A stretch of 13,336 nt of DNA from DALYCO01 sp964535545 (lineage in GTDB: Bacteria > Patescibacteriota > Minisyncoccia > Phycocordibacterales > UBA9973). The stretch's first letter is position 1; every line of letters begins with the position of its first letter. Positions 6,392 to 13,327 of this stretch are shown piece by piece. Below the pieces are notes generated by a model that worked only from the letters and a program-made list of their open reading frames with translations, had not been told where the DNA came from and made no database searches. The translations under genes and the position numbers were made by a program. Location: contig CAZHUT010000022.1 of the NCBI GenBank assembly GCA_964535545.1, positions 1 through 13,336 on the forward strand, in the 5' to 3' direction.

Positions 6392-7027
6392 ATGTCAAAC
6401 ACGCTCAAAGTCATGCTCATAGCAGTTATCATCATCGCCATCGCGGTGTTTGGCTATTGGTATTCAACTCGTCCGACAACCAATACCTCAGCTACAGCCC
6501 TTCAGTCTGCAACTGGTCAGGTTTCTCCGCTCGAAGCAACTGATACTGCGATCTCAGACAAATTCCTTGCATTGCTCCTCAATATGAAGACTATCAAGCT
6601 TGATCAGGGCATCTTTACTGATACGGCTTTCACTACACTTCGAGATTTCAGTACCACAATTGCTCCTGAGACAAATCCAGGACGAAATAATCCGTTTGCT
6701 CCGATTGGTTTGGATTCAACAGCAACTCAAGCTGTGACTGTCACGACTGGTACAGCAATTGCGGTCACCAAGAATAGCGCAACATTTGTCGGTGCACTTC
6801 CAGTTGGTTCGGTTACGGCAAAGCGATATTTTGAATACGGTACTACGGCGAATACTCCGCTCGGAAGTGCTACAGCCGGAGTGCCAATGGATGCAGCCAC
6901 AGGATCATTTACGTTCAATATCGTTGGTCTTCAGCCAAATACGACGTATTATGTTCGTGCAGCAGCTATCACAAGTCTAGGTACAACATACGGACAGGTC
7001 ACCAGCTTCAAAACTTTGGCTCAATAA
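6392..7027 (+). CDS. PilP-position membrane protein with FN3-like C-terminal domain
   Basis: This 211-residue protein follows pilO by four bases and closes the pilN-pilO unit. Residues 5-23 are a single membrane helix with a short positive start; there is no lipobox. Residues 50-105 form a helical region ending in GRNNPFAPIG (97-106), similar in kind to the short G-R-x-NPF motif seen in PilP/GspC-type linkers. Residues 112-210 look like one beta-sandwich of fibronectin type III or related Ig-like fold, with RYFEYGTT (145-152), LQPNTTYYVRAAA (180-192) and a closing TSFKTL (204-209). It probably takes the PilP slot of the alignment complex but contacts the wall or exterior through the FN3 domain instead of a secretin. 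The FN3 call is confident; the PilP equivalence is inferred from position and the NPF motif. Confidence 0.75.
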   Translation: MSNTLKVMLIAVIIIAIAVFGYWYSTRPTTNTSATALQSATGQVSPLEATDTAISDKFLALLLNMKTIKLDQGIFTDTAFTTLRDFSTTIAPETNPGRNNPFAPIGLDSTATQAVTVTTGTAIAVTKNSATFVGALPVGSVTAKRYFEYGTTANTPLGSATAGVPMDAATGSFTFNIVGLQPNTTYYVRAAAITSLGTTYGQVTSFKTLAQ

Positions 7028-7040
7028 TCTCGAAACTAAC

Positions 7041-7064
7041 AAACCCGCCACCATGGCGGGTTTT
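7041..7064 (+). terminator. Intrinsic terminator after the pilN-pilO-FN3 unit
   Basis: A nine-base-pair perfect stem, AAACCCGCC (7041-7049) with GGCGGGTTT (7055-7063), closes a five-base ACCAT loop and runs into a T tract (7061-7064). It lies 13 bp after the FN3 gene stop. The pilB promoter element starts 18 bp downstream, so pilB is transcribed independently. Confidence 0.9.
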
Positions 7065-7082
7065 GCTTTGATTATTACATGT

Positions 7083-7088
7083 TATACT
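7083..7088 (+). promoter_or_regulatory. -10-like element TATACT for pilB
   Basis: TATACT ends six bases before the pilB ATG (7095), so the expected transcription start falls on the start codon. The AAGGT just before ATG is too close to act as a normal ribosome binding site. The pattern implies a leaderless pilB mRNA. Confidence 0.55.
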
Positions 7089-7094
7089 TAAGGT

Positions 7095-8822
7095 ATGAAT
7101 TTTCTTGAGAGTCTGGTGCGAAGCGGTTTGATCAAAGATACTCAAACCGGCGAGATAATGAAACGTGCCGAAGAAAAGTACGGTGGCGACATCGACAAGG
7201 CACTTTTGGAATTTGGACTGACGGAACAAGTTATTCTTGACGAGAAAAGCAAGCTCTTCAACATTCCAGCCAAAGCCATCAATGTGAAAAGCATTCCGTT
7301 CGATGTTCTCAAATACATTCCCGAAGATTCAGCTCAGTATTATCATTTTGCACCGATCGGTTTGGTAGATGGTGTACTCGAAGTCGGAATCCTTGATCCG
7401 CAAAATATTCAGGCCCTTGATGCGCTTCAGTTTATTACGGGCGGTATGAATATGCCGTACAAGTTGTACCTGATCTCTCCAAAAGCATTTGATGAAATTC
7501 TTCAGAGCTACAAAGGCATTACTGGGGAAGTGCATGAAGCAATGTCTGAGCTCGATACTGAAATCGGTAATATCGACACGTCAGGCGTAGTGATTGAGTC
7601 AAAGCAAAACCCAAGCACGCAAGAAGAAGAAAAAATTGTTGAAGACGCGCCGATTATCAAGATTGTGGCCGTTATTCTCCGACATGCTACTGAAGGAAAC
7701 GCATCAGATATTCATATTGAAAACACAGGGGATAAGGTGAAGGTTCGCTTTCGTGTCGACGGTACACTGCATACTTCGCTCATCCTTCCATTAAACGTCT
7801 ATGCTGGTATCGTTGCCCGTATCAAGATTCTTTCCAAGCTTCGTCTCGATGAAAAGCGCAAGCCGCAAGACGGTGGTTTCTCAACAAAGATTGATGATCG
7901 TAAGATCGACTTCCGTGTCTCTACGTTCCCGGCATACTACGGTGAAAAGGTGGTGATGCGTATTTTGGATTCTGATAAGGGCGTTAAGCCAATCACTGGA
8001 CTTGATCTGTCGCCAGAAAACTTGGCCATGGTTCGCGAAGCAATTTCAAGACCGTACGGTTTGATCCTCATCACTGGTCCGACTGGTTCCGGTAAATCAA
8101 CAACATTGTATTCGATGTTGAACGAGCTTGATCGCGAAAAGGCCAACGTTGTGTCATTGGAAGATCCAGTGGAATACCATATGCCGGATGTAAACCAGTC
8201 ACAGGTCATGCCAGAAATCGGATACACGTTTGCTTCAGGTTTGCGCTCCATTCTCCGTCAGGACCCAGACATTATTTTCGTGGGAGAAATCCGCGACAAA
8301 GAAACTGCTCAGTTGGCTATTCAAGCTGCGCTTACCGGTCACTTGGTGCTCTCAACACTGCACACGAACAGCGCCGTCGGTATTGTGCCCCGTTTGGTGG
8401 ACATGGGAGTTGATCCGTACCTCATTGCGCCAACACTCATCATGGGTATGGCGCAGCGTCTCGCTCGACAAGTATGCCCAAATTCAAAACAAGAAGTACC
8501 GATGGATGAAAGCACTAAGGAATACATCGATAACGAATTCAAAGATATGCCTGCAGAATACCGAGCGAAACTGCCAATAGGGGACAAAATGTACCAGGTA
8601 AATCCGTCTCCTGATTGTCCAAGCGGTACTCGTGGGCGAATGGCCGTCTTTGAAATGTATATGGTTGATGCCGATCTTCAGCGACTCATTCTCGAAAAGC
8701 CGAATGAACAGGATATTTATAAGCATCTACGTGAAAAGAAGGGAATGCTGACAATGCGCGAAGATGCTATTCTCAAAGCATTGCGTGGCGATATTCCAAT
8801 GCAGGACGTCTATACTCTCTAG
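7095..8822 (+). CDS. pilB: Type IV pilus extension ATPase PilB (GspE family)
   Basis: PilB is the hexameric cytoplasmic ATPase that drives pilus polymerisation through PilC. The 575-residue protein has a GspE-type N-terminal domain (about 1-140), an acidic linker (150-182), the N2 domain with NASDIHIE (202-209) and VRFRVDG (217-223), and the RecA-like core. Catalytic motifs are intact: Walker A GPTGSGKST (328-336), the Asp box with SLEDPVEY (354-361), Walker B DPDIIFVGEIRD (390-401) and the His box TGHLVLSTLHTN (414-425). The zinc-binding tetracysteine element normal for this family is degraded. It reads CPNSK (461-465) and CPSGTRGR (508-515), leaving two of four cysteines (461 and 508). Terminators lie on both sides, so it is its own transcription unit. 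Confidence 0.95.
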   Translation: MNFLESLVRSGLIKDTQTGEIMKRAEEKYGGDIDKALLEFGLTEQVILDEKSKLFNIPAKAINVKSIPFDVLKYIPEDSAQYYHFAPIGLVDGVLEVGILDPQNIQALDALQFITGGMNMPYKLYLISPKAFDEILQSYKGITGEVHEAMSELDTEIGNIDTSGVVIESKQNPSTQEEEKIVEDAPIIKIVAVILRHATEGNASDIHIENTGDKVKVRFRVDGTLHTSLILPLNVYAGIVARIKILSKLRLDEKRKPQDGGFSTKIDDRKIDFRVSTFPAYYGEKVVMRILDSDKGVKPITGLDLSPENLAMVREAISRPYGLILITGPTGSGKSTTLYSMLNELDREKANVVSLEDPVEYHMPDVNQSQVMPEIGYTFASGLRSILRQDPDIIFVGEIRDKETAQLAIQAALTGHLVLSTLHTNSAVGIVPRLVDMGVDPYLIAPTLIMGMAQRLARQVCPNSKQEVPMDESTKEYIDNEFKDMPAEYRAKLPIGDKMYQVNPSPDCPSGTRGRMAVFEMYMVDADLQRLILEKPNEQDIYKHLREKKGMLTMREDAILKALRGDIPMQDVYTL

Positions 8823-8829
8823 TTTCTCC

Positions 8830-8856
8830 AAAGAGCTCCTTGCCGGGGCTCTTTTT
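8830..8856 (+). terminator. Intrinsic terminator after pilB
   Basis: AAAGAGCTCC (8830-8839) pairs with GGGGCTCTTT (8845-8854) over a five-base TTGCC loop, with one G-T wobble, and ends in a run of five T (8852-8856). It starts seven bases after the pilB stop. Confidence 0.9.
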
Positions 8857-8886
8857 GTATGGTAATTTCAAACAAAACTCAGCTAC

Positions 8887-9594
8887 ATGAAAAAAGCAAT
8901 AGTACCATTTTTCGTTCTGGCTACCGCAGCCTATCTTCTGTTTTCGAACAACAATGTTGGTATTGGAACTCCGAATCCCAATCAGTCAGCCATCCTTGAT
9001 CTGGAGGCTACCGATAAAGGGTTGGGTTTTCCGACGCTTACAACAACGCAACGGGACAACATCCAAAACCCGAAGCTCGGACTTACGATTTACAACCTGA
9101 CTGATTCCTGTTTGCAAACATGGAATGGGGCACAGTGGAAATGCAATTCGATGACCATCATCAACAATATCCAAAGTAGCGGTGGAAGCTGCGAATATTG
9201 CCTGATGGTTGACACCATCATGATTAGTCCGCAACAGATAAATTTTCTGGGCACTAACCCGGTGCAGCTAGTGCCGTCACCTGGTCCGGGGTATTACTGG
9301 TCCATCAAATCCATTAGCTTAAGGCTCTATCCAGGAGCGAATGCGTATTCATTTGGCGGAGAACTTAAGTTTTTCTATGACCCGCTGACGATTTCCAATC
9401 AATGCGGGGCAGTGCAGGGAATATTCTGTAATGGCTCATTGGCTAACACTACGCTGGCCCAAGAAATGCAGCCGCAATATATGAACGGAATTGATGATGT
9501 TGGCATCTATATGAGGGCCGATTATAATCCATTTCCTCAAACAGGCGATGGATATATACGAGCAACAATTGCCCGCTATAAACTACCAATCTAA
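8887..9594 (+). CDS. Exported tail-fibre-like surface protein of unknown function
   Basis: The 235-residue protein has an N-terminal hydrophobic export or anchor segment (4-19) with no lipobox and no prepilin cleavage motif. Residues 22-86 match a widespread beta-structured module of exported and phage-tail proteins: NNVGIGTPNPNQSAILDLEA (22-41), DKGLGFPTLTTTQRDNI (43-59) and IYNLTDSCLQTWNGAQWKC (68-86). After a Ser/Gly linker with CEYC (102-105), residues 112-234 form a second beta domain. There NPVQLVPSPGPGYYWSIKSI (124-143) and AYSFGGELKFFYD (153-165) recall domains seen at the ends of phage tail fibres. Six cysteines suggest disulfides outside the cell. It sits between pilB and pilT with terminators on both sides. 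It could be a pilus-associated adhesin, a secreted cargo or an inserted gene of phage origin; sequence alone does not decide. No known pilus role is assigned. ATG 8887 gives a complete export signal. Confidence 0.7.
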   Translation: MKKAIVPFFVLATAAYLLFSNNNVGIGTPNPNQSAILDLEATDKGLGFPTLTTTQRDNIQNPKLGLTIYNLTDSCLQTWNGAQWKCNSMTIINNIQSSGGSCEYCLMVDTIMISPQQINFLGTNPVQLVPSPGPGYYWSIKSISLRLYPGANAYSFGGELKFFYDPLTISNQCGAVQGIFCNGSLANTTLAQEMQPQYMNGIDDVGIYMRADYNPFPQTGDGYIRATIARYKLPI

Positions 9595-9622
9595 TAGGTA
9601 AAGACACGATCTAATCTCACAC

Positions 9623-9650
9623 CCCGTCAATTTTAGGCGGGATTTTTATT
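9623..9650 (+). terminator. Intrinsic terminator after the tail-fibre-like gene
   Basis: CCCGTC (9623-9628) pairs with GGCGGG (9636-9641), one wobble included, across a seven-base AT-rich loop, followed by ATTTTTATT. It starts 28 bp after the stop codon and isolates this gene from pilT. Confidence 0.8.
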
Positions 9651-9681
9651 TGGCAGAAGCCCAAAAGTGGATAAAAATCCT

Positions 9682-9711
9682 ATAGTCTTTTATTTCAGAC
9701 CATAGTATACT
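9682..9711 (+). promoter_or_regulatory. pilT promoter element with an overlapping imperfect inverted repeat
   Basis: TATACT (9706-9711) ends ten bases before the pilT ATG, implying a leader of about four bases. Just upstream, ATAGTCT (9682-9688) and AGACCAT (9697-9703) form an inverted repeat with six of seven positions paired and an eight-base spacer. It covers the place where a -35 box would lie, so an operator is possible. No regulator is encoded in the window. Confidence 0.4.
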
Positions 9712-9721
9712 TTTCATATAT

Positions 9722-10780
9722 ATGGACTATAAAAAAATGCTCGATGAACTTATCGGTGTTCTGGTTGCTGAAAACGGATCAGATCTTCACCTTTCGATTG
9801 GCCGTTATCCGGCAATTCGTGTAACCGGTCAGCTCATTTTTTTGGTCAAGCAGGAAGTGCTCACGCAAGAAGCGGTGACTGGAATGCTCCAGGCAATGCT
9901 TGGCGACGAAAAATACAAGAAATTCCTTGAACGAGAAGAATACGACTTTGCCTATGACTATCAAGGCAAAGCTCGCTTGCGAGGCAATGCATACATCCAG
10001 AAAGGCAAGCTGGCGGTTGCACTGCGCTTGATTCCGCAAGTCAAAACATTGGCCGAATTGCATCTTCCCGATGTGCTTCAGAGCTTTGCCCGCAAGAAGC
10101 AGGGATTTTTCCTCGTTGTGGGTCCGGTGGGTCAGGGTAAATCAACAACTATGTCTGCACTCATCAATCTCATCAACGAAGAACGAGCAGAACATATTGT
10201 CACAATCGAAGATCCGATTGAATACGTTTTTGAGCCCAAGCACTCTTTGATTGATCAGCGAGAAGTTGGCATTGATACTAAGGACTTTGCTACTGCTTTG
10301 AAATCAGTTTTCCGTGAAGACGTGAATGTCATCATGGTGGGTGAAATGCGAAACCCTGAGACGATTGCGACCGCAGTGACTGCTGCTGAAACCGGCCACT
10401 TGGTTTTTTCAACGCTCCATACAAACAATGCTTCACAGACCATTGACCGTATCATCGATTCTTTTCCTGCAGAAAGCCAAGATCAGATCCGTATCCAGCT
10501 CGCAAATTCGCTTTTGGGAATCTTCTCGCAGCGACTTATTCCTCGTATTGCCGGCGGATTGGTTCCCGCGTATGAATTGCTCATCAATAACAATGCCGTT
10601 GCCAACCTCATCCGCGAAAAGCGAACACATGAAATTGATGTTGTGATTGAGACAGGTTTTGAACAGGGAATGGTCGACATGAACCGATGCCTGGTTGACC
10701 TCGTCCGACAGGGAGAAATCTCAATGGACAATGCATACCTTTATTCGCTTAACCCAAAAGCGCTCGAACGCTTGATCTAA
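9722..10780 (+). CDS. pilT: Type IV pilus retraction ATPase PilT
   Basis: PilT is the hexameric ATPase that drives pilus depolymerisation for twitching and for pulling in DNA. The 352-residue length is normal. An N-terminal PAS-like domain (1-100) includes GSDLHLSIGRYPAIRVTG (19-36). The RecA-like core has Walker A GPVGQGKST (134-142), an unusual spelling that still fits GxxGxGK[ST]. The Asp box TIEDPIEY (161-168), Walker B VIMVGEMRN (203-211), His box ETGHLVFSTLHTN (223-235) and the PilT-type ANLIRE signature (294-299, AIRNLIRE-like) follow. Asp211 of the usual GEMRD is Asn here. pilC starts four bases after the stop, so pilT and pilC are co-transcribed; the pilT-then-pilC order assigns this to T4P rather than type II secretion. 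Confidence 0.95.
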   Translation: MDYKKMLDELIGVLVAENGSDLHLSIGRYPAIRVTGQLIFLVKQEVLTQEAVTGMLQAMLGDEKYKKFLEREEYDFAYDYQGKARLRGNAYIQKGKLAVALRLIPQVKTLAELHLPDVLQSFARKKQGFFLVVGPVGQGKSTTMSALINLINEERAEHIVTIEDPIEYVFEPKHSLIDQREVGIDTKDFATALKSVFREDVNVIMVGEMRNPETIATAVTAAETGHLVFSTLHTNNASQTIDRIIDSFPAESQDQIRIQLANSLLGIFSQRLIPRIAGGLVPAYELLINNNAVANLIREKRTHEIDVVIETGFEQGMVDMNRCLVDLVRQGEISMDNAYLYSLNPKALERLI

Positions 10781-10784
10781 ATCC

Positions 10785-11987
10785 ATGACGTTTAAATACA
10801 AGGCTGTTACGGCAGCCGGAGAACAGAAAGAGGGTGTCATTGAAGCGCAGAACAAAGATCTGGCCATTGCAGCGCTGCAGCGCCGCGGTTTTATCGTTAC
10901 TTCCATAAAAGGAGAAGAAGAAAAGTCCGTCTGGGAGATGAACATCTTCGAGAGTGTACCGCTCAAGGATGTAGTGCTGATGTCACGCCAGATCTCGACG
11001 CTCTTTGAAGCCCAGGTCTCTGCACTCAAGGCCTTCTCACTCTTAGCATCAAATGCAGAGAATTTGCTGCTTAAGAAGACACTCAACCAGGTGGTTGATG
11101 ATATCCAGGCTGGATCATCGATTTCTGGAGCCTTGGCAAAACACCCAAAAGTATTCTCAGACTTTTATGTGAATATGGTTCATGCCGGTGAAGAATCTGG
11201 TAAGTTGAATCAAACATTCTCATTCCTTGCCGACTATCTTGATCGTGAATACGAATTGAAATCAAAGACAAAAAACGCACTCATCTATCCAGCCTTCGTT
11301 ATTACAGTCTTCATCATCGTTATGGTTCTGATGTTTACTGTGGTTATTCCGCAGCTTTCACAAATTATCCGCGATTCGGGAACAGAAGTGCCAATTTATA
11401 CTCAGATCGTTCTCGGACTGTCTGATTTCATGGTTCATTACGGTATCTTTGTTGCTATTATTTTCCTTGCTTTTGTGGGTTATATCGCATTCATGCTTTC
11501 GACCGAGCGCGGCAAGGCATACCTCGATCGCGTGAAGCTATCACTGCCGATCTTTGGAAACTTGTTTACCAAGATGTATCTCTCTCGAATCGCCGACAAC
11601 TTGGATACTATGATCTCATCTGGCATTCCGATTGTGCGTGCTATTGAGATCACAGGTTCTGTGGCGGGCAGTAAGGTCTATGCAGATATCATGAAAGACA
11701 CCGAAGAAGCGGTCAAAAGCGGTAGTTCTCTCTCAGATGCCTTCAATAAGCATGTTGAAGTGCCGCAGATCATGGTTCAGATGATCAAAGTGGGGGAAGA
11801 AACCGGTGCGCTCTCTACTATCTTGAAAACACTGGCTCATTTCTATAAGCGCGAAGTGGACGATGCTGTGGATTCATTGGTTGGACTGATTGAGCCGGTG
11901 ATGATCGTGGGCTTGGGTCTTGGCGTGGGTGTCCTCCTAGCTTCCGTGTTGATGCCAATTTACAACATTGCAAGCAGTATTCAGTAA
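10785..11987 (+). CDS. pilC: Type IV pilus inner-membrane platform protein PilC (GspF family)
   Basis: PilC is the membrane platform that couples the motor ATPases to pilin insertion and removal. The 400 residues fit the family. A short N-terminal domain (1-58, beginning FKYKAVTAAGEQKEGVIEA) is followed by two repeated T2SSF domains (about 63-188 and 265-390). Each carries the conserved GEE[ST]G motif: GEESGKL at 135-141 and GEETGAL at 337-343. Membrane helices lie near 168-190, 218-238 and 369-391. No Shine-Dalgarno-like sequence precedes the ATG. Its close spacing to pilT suggests translation coupled to the upstream gene. Confidence 0.95.
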   Translation: MTFKYKAVTAAGEQKEGVIEAQNKDLAIAALQRRGFIVTSIKGEEEKSVWEMNIFESVPLKDVVLMSRQISTLFEAQVSALKAFSLLASNAENLLLKKTLNQVVDDIQAGSSISGALAKHPKVFSDFYVNMVHAGEESGKLNQTFSFLADYLDREYELKSKTKNALIYPAFVITVFIIVMVLMFTVVIPQLSQIIRDSGTEVPIYTQIVLGLSDFMVHYGIFVAIIFLAFVGYIAFMLSTERGKAYLDRVKLSLPIFGNLFTKMYLSRIADNLDTMISSGIPIVRAIEITGSVAGSKVYADIMKDTEEAVKSGSSLSDAFNKHVEVPQIMVQMIKVGEETGALSTILKTLAHFYKREVDDAVDSLVGLIEPVMIVGLGLGVGVLLASVLMPIYNIASSIQ

Positions 11988-11995
11988 GGTATAAT
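11968..11995 (+). promoter_or_regulatory. Candidate pilin promoter
   Basis: TTGCAA (11968-11973, four of six matches to the -35 consensus), a 16-bp spacer and a perfect TATAAT (11990-11995) straddle the pilC stop. The predicted transcript would have a leader of about 45 bases, AT-rich, before the pilin ATG. A dedicated strong promoter fits the need for far more pilin than assembly proteins. Other TATAA-type hexamers at 12013, 12034 and 12040 leave the exact start uncertain. Confidence 0.5.
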
Positions 11996-12047
11996 TAGGT
12001 CATTAAAGTCGCTATAACATTATTATTAGCATTTATAAGTATAAATT

Positions 12048-12449
12048 ATGATCAAATCTCAGAATAAAGGTTTTACGCTCATTGAACTCTTGGTGGTGGT
12101 CGCTATCATCGGTATCTTGGCTTCAGTTGTGTTGGCGTCTCTTTCAACTGCCCGAGGCCGAGGTAAGGACGCAGCGATCAAATCAGCTCTTTCAAGCGCG
12201 ATCTCACAGGCTGAAATTGATGCCAATGGCGGCGCATACTCTTGTGCCAATCTTACAGTTAACGGAACTGTTTTGAAAAACATCGCAACAAATGTCAGTA
12301 ACAATGGTGGAGGTACAGTTGGTTGTACAATAGGAGCAAACAACATCCAGTTCAATGCAGCGCTTCCAGGTGCTGGTGGAAGTTGGTGTGTAGACAACAA
12401 TGGTTACTCTGGTGTCCCTGGCACGATCGCAAACGGTAAGTGTCAGTAA
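12048..12449 (+). CDS. Type IV prepilin (probable major pilin)
   Basis: The 133-residue prepilin has a seven-residue positive leader ending in Gly8, cleavage before Phe9, and Glu at mature position 5 (Glu13), then a hydrophobic alpha-1N helix (FTLIELLVVVAIIGILASVV, 9-28). PilD, encoded next, should cleave and N-methylate it. The head domain is short and rich in Gly, Asn and Ala. It contains four cysteines (66, 93, 114, 132), suggesting two disulfides outside the cell. SWCVDNNGYSG (112-122) is a recognisable small-pilin element. The separate promoter, its own terminator and its place beside pilD favour the major pilin, but a minor-pilin role cannot be excluded. The alpha-1C region (SLSTARGRGKDAAIKSALSS, 31-50) is typical of pseudopilin-like short pilins. 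Confidence 0.93.
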   Translation: MIKSQNKGFTLIELLVVVAIIGILASVVLASLSTARGRGKDAAIKSALSSAISQAEIDANGGAYSCANLTVNGTVLKNIATNVSNNGGGTVGCTIGANNIQFNAALPGAGGSWCVDNNGYSGVPGTIANGKCQ

Positions 12450-12464
12450 TCTAAACTCTCAAAG

Positions 12465-12488
12465 AACCGCCCCTATGGGTGGTTTTTT
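12465..12488 (+). terminator. Intrinsic terminator after the pilin gene
   Basis: AACCGCCC (12465-12472) pairs with GGGTGGTT (12477-12484), one G-T wobble, over a four-base CTAT loop, followed by a run of six T (12483-12488). It starts 15 bp after the pilin stop. Confidence 0.9.
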
Positions 12489-12502
12489 GTTTGTCTGCTT
12501 GG

Positions 12503-12508
12503 TATACT
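12503..12508 (+). promoter_or_regulatory. -10-like element TATACT for pilD
   Basis: TATACT ends nine bases before the pilD ATG (12518), predicting a leader of about three bases. It follows directly after the pilin terminator and supports the downstream ATG over an upstream GTG. Confidence 0.5.
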
Positions 12509-12517
12509 TTAAACAAC

Positions 12518-13324
12518 ATGGATATCATCATTGGCGTTATGTTTTTCTTTTTCGGAACTATCATTGGTAGTTTCTTGAATGTTGTGATTTACCGATTCAA
12601 TACCGGCAAATCGCTCAATGGCCGATCAATGTGTTTCTCGTGCGGCAAGACACTGCACTGGCATGAACTGGTGCCACTCGTCAGCTTTCTGGCCCTGCGT
12701 GGCAAATGCTCAAAATGCAAAGTTTCAATCTCAATGCAGTATCCGATCGTTGAAGCGATCACCGGCATCATGTTCCTGTTTCTTGGATTCAAGTTCATGC
12801 CGAATCTCGCCTTTGGCGGCATGGCCGGCGTGCTCGGAGTAGTGTGGTACACGTATGTTTGGTGCCTTTTCTTAGTCATTGCAGTTTATGATGTTCGTCA
12901 CACGGTCATTCCAGACAAACTGGTGTGGCTCGGAAACGCGCTCGCTTTGCTCGCGCTCTTTTTCTTCCGCGGCTTCGAATTTGTTCCACATCTTGCTTCA
13001 CACAAGGCATTGCTTGCCGGTCCTGTATTGGCGCTGCCGTTCTGGGCGCTCTGGTTCTTCTCAAAGGGGAAGTGGATGGGTCTTGGTGACGCAAAACTCG
13101 TGCTTGGTATTGGTTGGCTGCTTGGATTGAGCGCCGGCATTCTTGGATTGTTCTTTGCCTTCTGGATCGGCGCAATTTTCTCCATCATTCTCTTGCTTGC
13201 CAAGGGACGAAAATACACCATGAAGTCACAGGTTCCATTTGGCCCATTTCTTGTCCTTGCAGCATTTATTGTGTTTACCTTCTCGCTTAATCTCTGGAGC
13301 TTTTCATCATATTTTTATTTTTAA
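12518..13324 (+). CDS. pilD: Prepilin peptidase / N-methyltransferase PilD (A24 family)
   Basis: The 268-residue membrane aspartic protease removes prepilin leaders and methylates the new N-terminus. The cytoplasmic domain that follows the first helix contains FGTIIGSFLNVVIYR (12-26) and a complete four-cysteine zinc site (Cys39, Cys42, Cys64, Cys67), as in bifunctional enzymes. Catalytic aspartates are Asp125 in YDVRHTVIPD and Asp191 in GLGDAK. VPFGPFL (239-245) is also typical. About seven to eight membrane segments are visible. A GTG at 12479 is in frame but lies inside the upstream terminator, and the 13 residues it adds precede the family's conserved start, so ATG 12518 is chosen. Its substrate is the pilin encoded just upstream. 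Confidence 0.95.
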   Translation: MDIIIGVMFFFFGTIIGSFLNVVIYRFNTGKSLNGRSMCFSCGKTLHWHELVPLVSFLALRGKCSKCKVSISMQYPIVEAITGIMFLFLGFKFMPNLAFGGMAGVLGVVWYTYVWCLFLVIAVYDVRHTVIPDKLVWLGNALALLALFFFRGFEFVPHLASHKALLAGPVLALPFWALWFFSKGKWMGLGDAKLVLGIGWLLGLSAGILGLFFAFWIGAIFSIILLLAKGRKYTMKSQVPFGPFLVLAAFIVFTFSLNLWSFSSYFYF

Positions 13325-13327
13325 TTC

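Noticed and set aside
7095..11987. Type II secretion system instead of type IV pilus
   Set aside because: PilT, PilM, PilN and PilO are present, and there is no secretin or GspG-K pseudopilin set; the assembly is a type IV pilus.
12479..12517. GTG start extending PilD by 13 residues
   Set aside because: This stretch is the 3' arm and T run of the pilin terminator plus the pilD -10 element; the family start matches ATG 12518.
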